Assembly (NCBI RefSeq): GCF_004770265.1
Contig: NZ_RQGQ01000011.1
Span: 248,001 to 312,000, forward strand
Direction of reading: 5' to 3'
DNA length: 64,000 nt
Origin: Leptospira congkakensis
GTDB taxonomy: Bacteria > Spirochaetota > Leptospiria > Leptospirales > Leptospiraceae
The notes beneath the pieces were generated by a model. It was not told where the DNA came from. It saw only the letters and a program-made list of their open reading frames with translations, and searched no databases. This document shows, piece by piece, positions 55,289 through 63,973 of the stretch. Position numbers and translations under genes: made by a program. Numbering within the stretch: the stretch's first letter is position 1; the number at the start of each line of letters is the position of its first letter.

Positions 55289-55372
55289 TTCTGAAACCAA
55301 AGGAACAGTTTCAGAAATAAAACTCTCGCTTTTAATTCTGCTTCTGTTCCTTTTAACACCGAGGTATAAAGA

Positions 55373-55759
55373 ATGAATCTTATTTTTTCCAATATCAAGT
55401 GGATTATGCTCGGATCCGGAATCATTACTTGTTCCATGCTCCTTTCTGCGTTAAATCCAGGTTTAGGGCTTATGTTAACATTCGGAGATACGTTAAATGG
55501 GGAATTAGCGAATATCATCGTTCGCAATTGGGGTGCTTTGATTGCCCTTGTGGGTGGAATGCTTGTTTACGGAGCCTATAACGAACCAAATCGCAACTTA
55601 GTCTTGGTTGTTGCTTCTATTAGCAAAAGTATCTTTATTCTGCTCAATCTCATTTATGGAAGTTCTTATTTTGCAAAATCAGGCATTGCCCTTGTTTTTG
55701 ATTCCATACTTGTGATTATTTTTGTTTTGTATCTTTTCGCTCAAAAATCAAAAAAGTAA
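55373..55759 (+). CDS. Small four-helix membrane protein
   Basis: A 128-residue protein with four hydrophobic helices (about 8-30, 48-66, 75-93 and 100-122) and short loops; a charged C-terminal AQKSKK stays in the cytoplasm. It resembles DUF4345-type small membrane proteins, but the match is not firm. It is preceded by a lipoprotein gene and followed by a hairpin. Function unknown. Confidence 0.6.
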   Translation: MNLIFSNIKWIMLGSGIITCSMLLSALNPGLGLMLTFGDTLNGELANIIVRNWGALIALVGGMLVYGAYNEPNRNLVLVVASISKSIFILLNLIYGSSYFAKSGIALVFDSILVIIFVLYLFAQKSKK

Positions 55760-55783
55760 AGTCATCGATTGTTTTGATTCAGA

Positions 55784-55813
55784 TTTTGATTCAGCAAAAA
55801 TCAGAATCAAAAC
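55784..55813 (+). terminator. Possible terminator after four-helix gene
   Basis: TTTTGATTC (55784-55792) and GAATCAAAA (55804-55812) can pair, with an overlapping longer alternative from 55771; T-rich sequence follows after about 15 bases. Likely end of the small membrane protein transcript. Confidence 0.4.
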
Positions 55814-55933
55814 ATACTTTGTTCTTTTATTTTTTTGACGACGGCAAATCCTTTGTATTTCAAAAGTTCAATCATTGGTTAGACGATTCATTTAAAGAGA
55901 AGATTTTATAGCAAGTTAAAGATTCATCAACAA

Positions 55934-57241
55934 TCAAACTAAATTAAATTCCAAAGTTACACAAACTTCCGCGAAGTGTTTATCTACTTGTTCAGTCTGT
56001 AATACATTTCTGTATATACCAGACTGAATTGTTCCGATCTGAATATTCCCATCCATATCTTCGATAATTTTTTTAACAATCGCTAACCCTAATCCAAGTG
56101 CAAACTCTTCCTTATCAAAACGCTCATCCACAACTTTTCCTAACCTAAAAAACGGTTGGAAAAAAGCTAAATCATCAGAATGACCATAATCCATTGCCCT
56201 AATTCCGTCTTCATAAGATGGGTTAATAAATTTAATTAAAAAGTTATTCCCTGTAATCAAAAAAAGTACAATCAAGGAAATACCTTCTGGAGAATACTTC
56301 ATCGCATTAATGAATAATTCCTTTGTTGTCGTAACTAATCTTTCTCGATTGATTTTTACATGATATGAGTTTGCATTTGGTAAAAAAGAAACTAGAATTT
56401 TTTGGTTTTTTATTTTTAACATATCCTCCAAATCTTCTGTAATATTTTTGATTAAACTTATAATTTCTTGAACCGTCAACAATTCCAATCCAAAATCACT
56501 TTCTTCGAAATATCTCTGAGCCACAGCCAAAGAATTGACTAATTTTTTTGTGTATTTAAAATTTTCCTCAACTAACTCTAAATGACGAATGGGAATCGTA
56601 GCGACATTTCCATTTTTCTCTACTTTCCGAAGCATCGCACCCATTGATGTCACCAAACCACCAAGACCGGTACCTTGCATCAAACTAGTGTTTAAATTTG
56701 GCAAAGCCTTCACCATCCAAGAGTTATGTTTCCCTTTCTTTCCAATCTCCTTTCGCCAATCAAAGATGTTTTTAATTTCTCGAAATAAACTTTCTTCATA
56801 ACCGATAATACTGAGTTGTTTTGTAGAAATATCTTTTAATTGTAAATCATTCATTTCGATTTGATTTTTCTGTATCCAGGAAAACAATAAAAACTGTTCG
56901 GAATGTTCGGGATCATCAACAATCAACTCCCTCGGAATAACGACTGGAGAAATCCGAAAACAATGAAATACATTTTCCAGATAGAGTTCACATACAAAGG
57001 ATTCTCCACTAAGAGCATTTGCAAAATGTTTATGATTTAGGTTAAATTTAGACAAAAAAGGCAGCTCAAGAAAAGCCAAAGAATCTATGTCTTGCAGTTT
57101 GTTTTCAAAATCTTCTAAAACAATATCGAGACCCTTAAACAACTTAAGTCTCAAATTATGATCGAAAACAAAATAGTTTCCAAGAGGCAAAGCAGAAAGA
57201 ATTGAATCTAAAACAGTTAATACATTACATTCATTTAACAA
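55934..57241 (-). CDS. Histidine-kinase-like ATPase protein without clear phospho-acceptor His
   Basis: A 435-residue soluble protein. The N-terminal half looks PAS-like (ILSALPLGNYFVFDHNLRLKLFKGLD). The catalytic ATPase domain is clear: N-box KELFINAMKYSPEGISLI and G-box LGLGLAIVKKIIEDMDGNI. In the position of the HisKA phospho-acceptor the sequence is SLMQGTGLGGLVTSMGAML with no His. So it may act without autophosphorylation, or the acceptor may be elsewhere (His in PIRHLELVEEN is a candidate). It lies after an AraC gene on the same strand. Partner unknown. Confidence 0.65.
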   Translation of the reverse strand: MLNECNVLTVLDSILSALPLGNYFVFDHNLRLKLFKGLDIVLEDFENKLQDIDSLAFLELPFLSKFNLNHKHFANALSGESFVCELYLENVFHCFRISPVVIPRELIVDDPEHSEQFLLFSWIQKNQIEMNDLQLKDISTKQLSIIGYEESLFREIKNIFDWRKEIGKKGKHNSWMVKALPNLNTSLMQGTGLGGLVTSMGAMLRKVEKNGNVATIPIRHLELVEENFKYTKKLVNSLAVAQRYFEESDFGLELLTVQEIISLIKNITEDLEDMLKIKNQKILVSFLPNANSYHVKINRERLVTTTKELFINAMKYSPEGISLIVLFLITGNNFLIKFINPSYEDGIRAMDYGHSDDLAFFQPFFRLGKVVDERFDKEEFALGLGLAIVKKIIEDMDGNIQIGTIQSGIYRNVLQTEQVDKHFAEVCVTLEFNLV

Positions 57242-57356
57242 AGAATTATTGACCTATACTAAAACAACATATTCCAATATTCGATTGCATTAATCTATCT
57301 AACTCAATTTAAATTTAGGCATATCTCCAAACCTTCAGAAAAAAAGATTGGATTTA

Positions 57357-58250
57357 TTAAGGTGGTATTTGGACAAATGTCGGATTTTTGTTTTTTCTAA
57401 ATTCAGAAGGACTCAAACCAGTTTTCTTTTTAAAAAATCGTGTAAAATATGCTGAATCCTGAAAGTTTAGCTGCAAAGCGATATCAGATATTCTTTCATC
57501 TGTGTGTTCTAAAAGCCGGAATGCTCTTCTAATAACATTTTCCTTAATAAAATCAGAAGCAGATCTCCCTGTAACCTCTTTAACTATATCGCTTAGGTGT
57601 CCTGGTGTAATCGCAAGCTGGGATGCAAAATAGTTTACCGATCTAATTTCACCTTGAGATAAATTTAATAGACGAAAAAATTCGTATACGATTCGATTCG
57701 CTTTCATTGGAATCAATTTTTGATTTTTTTGGATATAACGATTTAGATAAAGAAACAGTAGTTCAGATAAATTTCGAATGATCTCTATTTCAGATTTATC
57801 TTCCAACATTAGTTCCTTTTCCAAAAAAGGAATCATATTCCAAACTATCTTATAATCTTTTATATTCAGAACTAAAGGTAATTTTGTATTAAGAAAAAAC
57901 GAGAATCTAGTTGCGGGATATTCATTTTTACGAATTAAAAAGGAGTCGTAGAATTTGATCACAAGGCCGTCGATTACGTCACTCCATTCACCTCGATGAG
58001 AAACATAATGCGGCAAATACAAAAGACCGTAATCGTCAATTGTATATTTTTTTGAATCTATTTCAATACGGCCTCTACCCTTTCTAATCAATATTAAAGA
58101 TGAAAAATGATTTATACTTAAAGCTGACCATTTTTTATTTTTATATGCCGAATCCCGAAATACAGTAATAAAAAAGTCTTCGTCAGCATTAGCGCCAAAA
58201 TCCTCTAAACTATAGATTTTTATCTTACGATTTGGCAAATAGTGATTCAT
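57357..58250 (-). CDS. AraC-family regulator
   Basis: A 297-residue regulator with a cupin-like sensor domain in the N-terminal half (GRGRIEIDSKKYTIDDYGLLYLPHYVSHRGEW) and a C-terminal AraC double helix-turn-helix (about 195-295), with SVNYFASQLAITPGHLSDIVKEVTGRSA and LNFQDSAYFTRFFKKKTGLSPSEFRK. Cytoplasmic. It precedes the kinase-like gene by about 115 bases on the same strand. A large gene-free region lies upstream; the perfect palindrome at 58692-58709 could be linked to it. Inducer unknown. Confidence 0.85.
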   Translation of the reverse strand: MNHYLPNRKIKIYSLEDFGANADEDFFITVFRDSAYKNKKWSALSINHFSSLILIRKGRGRIEIDSKKYTIDDYGLLYLPHYVSHRGEWSDVIDGLVIKFYDSFLIRKNEYPATRFSFFLNTKLPLVLNIKDYKIVWNMIPFLEKELMLEDKSEIEIIRNLSELLFLYLNRYIQKNQKLIPMKANRIVYEFFRLLNLSQGEIRSVNYFASQLAITPGHLSDIVKEVTGRSASDFIKENVIRRAFRLLEHTDERISDIALQLNFQDSAYFTRFFKKKTGLSPSEFRKNKNPTFVQIPP

Positions 58251-59108
58251 AAAAAAAATAATTTACAATATTCAAATACACCTACTTACCATTAAATATT
58301 CATTCAGCTAAAGTATAAATTCTCTTTGAACTTCCCGAACAAGAATCAGATTAATATTTCTTAATATTTTGAAAATCTGCAACTCAACTCAGGTTAAAAT
58401 TACTTCTCTCGAATACAAAAGATTCTGCAATACAATCACTTGTTAAAACAATGTTTCCTTACCGCAATTAAAAACGATTGGATATAAATAGATTCATCCA
58501 AAAAGAATTTGGACAGAATTCGGGAACTTTAGGATTTTTTTCGGATCAATTTTCGAACACTATGCTATTTAATTAAGGTTTAGACCTGAACAATTGCCGT
58601 TCCACAGCTTAAACCTAACGACAACTTTAGATTATCTTAAATCCTTGGATCATCAAAAGAATCGACTGCTGTCCAAGATCATTTCAATAACTAATAGTGA
58701 TCACTATTACCAAACAAAGAAATGAGGAGCAGAACTCATAGTAGCCGGATTGTGAAAGTTGCAAACAAGATACAAGTCAATTGATAGAGGCAATCGGCAC
58801 GAGTAATACCAATAATAATTTATTTCTTTATCAGAAATAGAGAAGTCTCAAGATAAATGCCAATACGGTTCGGCCATGAGATAGGCGGAGTCTAAATTAT
58901 ACAGTTTTCTTATCCCGACATTTCGAATCACCGTGGCGAAGTCTCTCCTAAATAAAGGTTGTTGATCCAGACGAAAACAAATCTTATCTTATAGTTTACA
59001 AACTTCCTGTCGGTTTCCCCCAAATGGAATATATTCGGAAAGTATAAAAAACTTGAACTTAATTTACAAAATACTAGAGTTGTGCAAAACTATAACAGAG
59101 GTTCAAAG
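58251..59108. other. Long gene-free region (about 860 bp)
   Basis: No ORF of notable size on either strand. It contains a perfect 18-base palindrome (58692-58709), AT-rich blocks near 58470-58570 and near the end, and a short frame with a CESCK motif (near 58752-58800) that does not look like a gene. It probably holds the promoter of the AraC gene and that of the lipoprotein gene downstream; the size suggests decay of an old gene or regulatory RNA, which I cannot show. Confidence 0.35.
58692..58709. promoter_or_regulatory. Perfect 18-base palindrome
   Basis: TAATAGTGATCACTATTA is a perfect palindrome without loop, so a DNA-binding dimer site rather than an RNA hairpin. It lies about 440 bases upstream of the AraC gene's start, in the long gene-free region. 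Regulator unknown. Confidence 0.5.
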
Positions 59109-59681
59109 ATGAAATTCAGTCATTGGTTATTTCTATTCATTCTAACTTTTTCTTCCTGCGTAACAAGTTACAGGGATTATCCGTTGATTGATACTCCATC
59201 GAAATTTTCAAACGCATCGAAATCAAAATTATATTACCATTTAGAACCATTTCCAATTTTAGAATTTGGCGGGTATACTGCATTAAAATCATTCTTCCGC
59301 ACTAATTTGAAGTCCAAATTTAGTGAAACAGAAGAAATATCAGATCCAAAAACCATTCCCGCAAAAGGAGTTTATTGCAAGGTATCAACTCAGTGGATAC
59401 CGATATCTGCTCCGTCTTTGATCTTTGGATATATTTCCGTAGCAACTGCAACTATCCTACCAGCCTGGAGCTCAAAAGAAGGATTCGATGTTACCTATTC
59501 TTTGTACAAAGATGGTCAAAAGATAAAAGATTTTAATTATTCCACAAGAAGATCAATATTTCTTTGGATCTTTGCTTTACCAGCAATTTGGGTAAATCTT
59601 TTAACATCTTCAGAAGAAGAGGTTTTCAAAGCGATGTCTTATCAATTCATTGAAGATGCAAAACCATTTATCAATGAATGA
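59109..59681 (+). CDS. Hypothetical lipoprotein
   Basis: A 190-residue protein from the ATG at 59109 (MKFSHWLFLFILTFSSC); GAGG lies at seven bases' spacing, which favours it over the longer frame. The lipobox is FSSC. The mature part is beta-rich with two hydrophobic stretches (SLIFGYISVATATILPA and IFLWIFALPAIWVNLL), so it may be inserted in a membrane. It ends with QFIEDAKPF. No family recognised. Function unknown. Confidence 0.6.
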   Translation: MKFSHWLFLFILTFSSCVTSYRDYPLIDTPSKFSNASKSKLYYHLEPFPILEFGGYTALKSFFRTNLKSKFSETEEISDPKTIPAKGVYCKVSTQWIPISAPSLIFGYISVATATILPAWSSKEGFDVTYSLYKDGQKIKDFNYSTRRSIFLWIFALPAIWVNLLTSSEEEVFKAMSYQFIEDAKPFINE

Positions 59682-60046
59682 TATAATTTGATATTTGGGT
59701 TGTACAATTTTCAGATGAAACACAGAAATATCAAACTACATGGAAAGAATATATAAAAACTAACTATTGTTCTATACTCTTTCCTGTAAGTTTTTATTGT
59801 TTCACACAAACAAGCGAGTGAGTATTATTACATAGATTGGATGATGCTCTAATGATCAGGTTTGTACTTTGGTCATTGAGTCTTCCTGTAAACGTGTTCG
59901 TTCCCTAAATCCAATCATCACAATGAAGACTGGGTTCAGTGATCCAATTTGCACGGAACCCAAGCCATAATGTTTTTCTATCGTTAGTATTCATTTGAAA
60001 GAAAAAAGCCATTGCATAATCTTTTGTCGAAGGATCACGAGTCGAG
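59682..60046. other. Intergenic region after lipoprotein gene
   Basis: About 365 bases. On the minus strand a frame of about 45 codons (STKDYAMAFFFQMNTNDRK...LHCDDWI) follows directly after the membrane protein's stop and may be a gene remnant or chance. No terminator is clear. No other structure was seen. Confidence 0.3.
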
Positions 60047-60844
60047 TCAATTTCTTTCCTGTTGTGCCTGTAACAAAAGAAAACCCAAAGTAGCAATGAC
60101 TCCTCCCAGAAAAATAAATAACTCAGGACCAAAAACAGCAGTATGCCTACCAAATCCAGCAAACTCTAAATAAATAATGGGAGCTATATACTGATTGATA
60201 AACAATCCGAGAAATGTTAATTGGTTGGTAAGTCCTCCTTTTAAAAATTTCCAAAGGAACAAATTTGGATTCGATAAAAGTGTCGAAAGAACAAGTGTTG
60301 CCATAAACACCATCTCGAGTGGAGAAACTCCTACACGTGGATCAATGGACATACTTAAATATGTTGGATTTTGGAAGATATGCCCAATCAGACTAAGTCC
60401 ACCAGGAACAAGCGCTAGGTGAATCAGTATATCATCCAGAATCCAAACACTATTGGGAGTTTTTCTTAAATAAAGGAGAATTTCATATACGCTAAAGAAC
60501 ACAAGCCCAACAGAAGTAAATACAGATGTCATCACCAAAGTAGACTTGGGATTGATATGAACTGCGGGTGCTGATAGCAACATCAACATAGAAGATATAT
60601 TTCCACCACCGACAATCATCAATAAGGCGAGATTTGCAGTGAAAGGCCAAAGGTGAAAATGTCTGGTAGCCAATCGCAAACCAACGATCACGAGTAGTGA
60701 GATGGCAGTAAAAATAGACATTACGGGGCCATCTGTTAGGTAAAACAAAGGAAAACCTAAAACCCAAGCGACTAACACAATGACTGCACCTATTAAAATC
60801 GTTATATCAAGAATCTCGGCCCAGGTTCCAAAACGTTTTTCCAT
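60047..60844 (-). CDS. Multipass membrane protein
   Basis: About 265 residues from the ATG at 60844 (MEKRFGTWAEILDI), with AAAGGA at eight bases' spacing. About seven to eight hydrophobic helices cover it (near 14-34, 40-60, 70-95, 103-125, 140-160, 190-205, 215-235 and 240-262). The pattern resembles 7TM or MASE-like sensor domains, but without any attached signalling domain. No family assigned. It could be a sensor or transporter; the convergent region has possible remnants. Confidence 0.55.
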   Translation of the reverse strand: MEKRFGTWAEILDITILIGAVIVLVAWVLGFPLFYLTDGPVMSIFTAISLLVIVGLRLATRHFHLWPFTANLALLMIVGGGNISSMLMLLSAPAVHINPKSTLVMTSVFTSVGLVFFSVYEILLYLRKTPNSVWILDDILIHLALVPGGLSLIGHIFQNPTYLSMSIDPRVGVSPLEMVFMATLVLSTLLSNPNLFLWKFLKGGLTNQLTFLGLFINQYIAPIIYLEFAGFGRHTAVFGPELFIFLGGVIATLGFLLLQAQQERN

Positions 60845-61053
60845 ACAGTATTCCTTTTCCTCTAAACTGCATTGATTGACTTTGATTTTTCTGTTTTTGC
60901 AATTCAAATTTTGGTTTAAGAATCTCTAAACCAAAGGTAGGGAAAAATTTGCGAGCGTGAGTTTCCGATTCAGACAAAATTAAATGGTTTTCTTCTAAAC
61001 GCTCAAATCTATCTGTAACACTTAGCTGTTTGTTCTTTTCAATGGAGAATTAC

Positions 61054-61779
61054 ATGTCGGAAACAAATTCATTTTTCAAACGTACCCTAAAGTCTATCTT
61101 CAGTATTTTTATAACCGAAACCAAAATTTCAAAAATTGAAAGGTTAACGAATGCATTCGTTCTCATCGAAATGAAGGGGAAAAAATTAAAAGAATCAAAT
61201 TGGGTGCCCGGTGGCAAAGTACAAGTTGATGTGGGAATTTTTACCTACCGCACTTTCACTCCCATTAACGTTGATAAAGCGGAAGGCAAACTTTCGTTTT
61301 TATGTTTTAAGCATCATAATGGCCCTGCTTCCCATTGGATCAATGCCTTAAAAGTTGGAGACCCTTGTGAAGTGTTCGGCCCTCGTGAGTCACTGGATTT
61401 TTCGAGTCTTGAGGGAGATGCCATCTTATTCGGCGATGAAACTTCTTTTGGTATAGCGAAGGTTTTGCAAAACAAATTGGAAAAAAAATCTCACTTATTC
61501 TTTGAGCTGACCTCGACAGAAACAAGCAAAGAGGCTCTGGAAAAATTAGGTGTTACGGGAGAGAGAATGATAGAACGATCCGCCGATGGGTCACATCTCC
61601 AAAAACTTTCACAAGAAATTGTGGACCGCATCTCGCAGATTCCCGATGCAAAGATTTTCCTTACCGGGCGAGCCAGTTCCATCCAACAAGTCAGAAACTA
61701 TTTGAAAAATTCAGGTATACCAACTAACAAATTAAAGGTTCGTGCTTACTGGGCAGACGGAAAAAAGGGTTTAGACTAG
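61054..61779 (+). CDS. Siderophore-interacting protein (FAD-dependent ferric reductase)
   Basis: About 241 residues from the ATG at 61054 (MSETNSFFKRT), with GGAG six bases upstream; two earlier in-frame ATGs are less favoured. The FAD-binding region has YRTFTPINVD, the SIP signature GPASHWINAL, and a C-terminal RAYWADGKKG, matching ViuB/SIP-type ferric-siderophore reductases. It would release iron from siderophores in the cytoplasm. It fits the TonB receptor and PepSY protein at 10.6-14.7 kb. Copy 3 of the intergenic repeat follows its stop. Confidence 0.8.
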   Translation: MSETNSFFKRTLKSIFSIFITETKISKIERLTNAFVLIEMKGKKLKESNWVPGGKVQVDVGIFTYRTFTPINVDKAEGKLSFLCFKHHNGPASHWINALKVGDPCEVFGPRESLDFSSLEGDAILFGDETSFGIAKVLQNKLEKKSHLFFELTSTETSKEALEKLGVTGERMIERSADGSHLQKLSQEIVDRISQIPDAKIFLTGRASSIQQVRNYLKNSGIPTNKLKVRAYWADGKKGLD

Positions 61780-62111
61780 TGGGAATTTTTGGGGCGTTCC
61801 CAATGGGATCGTGTCACTAAAATTGATCTAAAAAGTGTCGGGCCACTCCGGGGTGCGCTTCGCGCCCGTCCCCAGCCATCTAACGATGGCAGGTGACCAA
61901 GCCCTCCGTCTCCGCGAGCGCGGGAAATTTTGAAAAATCACTCCATTAGCCAATCCTTTCACAGAGAACTATTGAAGTAAAATAGAGTCGCCTTCCACAC
62001 AACACAGCTCTTATCATGACGGATAGATTCCGAAGTTTTTCAAAAACCAAATCTTCATTTTTCAATTTGATTTCGGAATTCTAACTTTAAATTTTTGATA
62101 TGGTTTAATAC
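61780..62111. other. Intergenic region with repeat copy 3
   Basis: About 330 bases between the siderophore-interacting gene and the cyclase gene, mostly filled by repeat copy 3. A TTTTTCAA-like AT-rich stretch near 62065-62100 may hold the cyclase promoter. Confidence 0.4.
61793..61922. repeat. Intergenic repeat, copy 3 of 3 (about 130 bp)
   Basis: Starts GGCGTTCCCAAT and keeps the GGGCC...GGGGTGCGCTTCGCGCCCGTC block, but the stem is GCCATC (61875-61880) and GATGGC (61885-61890) with a TAAC loop, and the end diverges to CGCGAGCGCGGG. It lies between two plus-strand genes. Confidence 0.65.
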
Positions 62112-63350
62112 ATGAAACTTTCGTTAGTTGATGAAATCTTGATTGCAAGGGAAATGAAAAACGAAAAAACTGTCGCTTTTGTTCGATTTGCCCTATTCTC
62201 AGTCACTTCTATTTTAGATAGTTTATCCTATTTTGGATGGATCCATTATACCATTGTTCCAACTAGTCTCATCACTGTTGGATTGGATGTTTTATTTCTA
62301 ATCTTTGCCACCCTTGTTTTGGTTTTTCTATTTTATTTACCTTACAAACCATATCTAAAATTTTTCACGATTACATTAGACTATTTTATCATTGGGCTTA
62401 TGATTTTTCTTGACCCAACGATTCTAAAAGGAAACGGCCTTATCTATTTTATCGCAATGACGAGTGCCATGTTTGTTTTCCAGTTCAATCTTCTGAGACA
62501 CTCGAAAGCAGGAACGATCTATGGTGCTATTTTGGCATTTGTATATTTCCTTGTGGTCTCCATTGGATTAGAAGATGGTTACCCATTTGATTTAATTCCC
62601 ATGATATTTGGATTGGGAATGATGCTTGCAATGGGGTATCTAACAACGGTTTCCAATATCGAAATGGTGAAAGAAGCCAATGCAAAACAAATGATGGAAC
62701 GATTCCTTCCTTCACAGTTAGTCAGTGAGTTTTATAAAAACAAGGCGCAACTAGAACCTGGAGGCGAAAACAAAGAGGTAACCATTCTTTTCTCAGATAT
62801 TCGATCTTTTACAAAATTTTCAGAGCAACGGACTGCCGAAGAAGTGGTTCAATTCTTAAATCATTATTTATCTCGCATGACAGAGGTCATATTTAAATTT
62901 AATGGCACCATTGATAAATTTATCGGTGATGCAATCATGACCATATTTGGTGCTCCGTTCAAACGAGATGACGATGCTCTCCGCGCCGTCAAATCCGCTG
63001 TCGCTATGATTCGAGAAATAGAGATACTAAACGATACGATGCCAAATCCAGAAGACAAATTACAAGTGGGAATTGGGATTCATACAGGAGAAGCCATTGT
63101 TGGTAATATTGGCTCCGACCGAAGGTTAGATTATACAGTCATTGGTGACAATGTAAATTTAGCTTCTAGAATCGAAGGATTAACCAAACATTACAATTGT
63201 CCTATTTTAATATCCGAGGTCACATTCAAACAAGTCGTCGGTAAATATTCCTTAGATGATGGTTTCCAAATTCGAGAAATTGATCAAGTCATTGTCAAAG
63301 GAAAATCAAAACCAATCACCGTGTATGAAGTGATTTGTTTAGCAGTTTAG
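62112..63350 (+). CDS. Membrane-bound class III adenylate/guanylate cyclase
   Basis: A 412-residue enzyme. Six transmembrane helices (about residues 20-180) are followed by a cyclase homology domain. Metal-binding Asp229 (LFSDIRSF) and Asp273 (FIGDAIM) are present, and Lys269 with Thr342 (DYTVIGDNVNLASR) is the adenine-specific pair of class IIIb, with the transition-state Asn348 and Arg352. So an adenylate cyclase is the first choice. The membrane part may sense or anchor. cAMP signalling would need a receptor elsewhere. Start ATG at 62112 fits. Confidence 0.88.
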   Translation: MKLSLVDEILIAREMKNEKTVAFVRFALFSVTSILDSLSYFGWIHYTIVPTSLITVGLDVLFLIFATLVLVFLFYLPYKPYLKFFTITLDYFIIGLMIFLDPTILKGNGLIYFIAMTSAMFVFQFNLLRHSKAGTIYGAILAFVYFLVVSIGLEDGYPFDLIPMIFGLGMMLAMGYLTTVSNIEMVKEANAKQMMERFLPSQLVSEFYKNKAQLEPGGENKEVTILFSDIRSFTKFSEQRTAEEVVQFLNHYLSRMTEVIFKFNGTIDKFIGDAIMTIFGAPFKRDDDALRAVKSAVAMIREIEILNDTMPNPEDKLQVGIGIHTGEAIVGNIGSDRRLDYTVIGDNVNLASRIEGLTKHYNCPILISEVTFKQVVGKYSLDDGFQIREIDQVIVKGKSKPITVYEVICLAV

Positions 63351-63562
63351 AAAAAGGAATCAAGTTCAAATGTTTCCAAAAGTTTTTACAATCTGATTCA
63401 TTGGAATGTGCGCTGAAAATTGGACTAAGCGATAAAAAAGGAATGATCTATTTTTAACTTAACTTTTTGATCGACCTAGAGTGCCTCTATTACAAAAATA
63501 GACCAATCGGACCACCTCATGAACTCTGGTTTCAAAAAATACCTATTACGAAGGAATCCCAT

Positions 63563-63973
63563 ATGAATGTACATGAAAACAAAAAGATTGTTACCGATTT
63601 TTTTAGACACCTGAATGAACGAAATATGAAAGATGCATTCGAATTATTAGATGATGACTTACATTGGTGGATTGTAGGAAACATACCCGTTTCCGGTGAT
63701 TACGACTTCAAAAAGATAACATTTGGATTTAAAATGATCTTCAGAGCATTTGAGAACTTCCAGTTCACTTTGAAAGAGATGACGGGAGAAGAAGAACGAG
63801 TCAGCCTTGTAGCCGAATCACATGGAATTAGAAAGTCTACCGGGAAACATTATAACAATCAGTATCATTTTCTATTTTCCTTAAACCAAGGTAAAATTCT
63901 GAAAGTAAAAGAATTTTTTGATACAGTCCATGCATTGTGGGTAGAAAGTCCTGAAAGTGAAGGCCTCTCTTGA
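63563..63973 (+). CDS. SnoaL-like (NTF2 superfamily) protein
   Basis: A 136-residue protein from the ATG at 63563 (MNVHENKKIVTDFFRHLNERN), with AAGGA at seven bases; an earlier in-frame start would add 32 unlikely residues. Features: the helix pair, FELLDDDLHWWIVGNIPVSG, and the strands RVSLVAESHGIRKSTGKHYNNQYHFLFSLNQGKILKVKEFFDTVHA. SnoaL-like proteins are small cyclase or isomerase-like folds; here the substrate is unknown. It ends 27 bases before the window edge. Confidence 0.75.
   Translation: MNVHENKKIVTDFFRHLNERNMKDAFELLDDDLHWWIVGNIPVSGDYDFKKITFGFKMIFRAFENFQFTLKEMTGEEERVSLVAESHGIRKSTGKHYNNQYHFLFSLNQGKILKVKEFFDTVHALWVESPESEGLS

Noticed and set aside
58752..58800. Short frame with a CESCK motif in the long gene-free region
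   Set aside because: Only about 25 codons, begins after a stop with no start codon or ribosome-binding site, and has no partner sequence.
59905..60046. Minus-strand frame after the membrane protein gene (STKDYAMAFFFQ...)
   Set aside because: It overlaps the end of the membrane protein in another frame and lacks its own start site; it may be a remnant but cannot be shown to be a gene.
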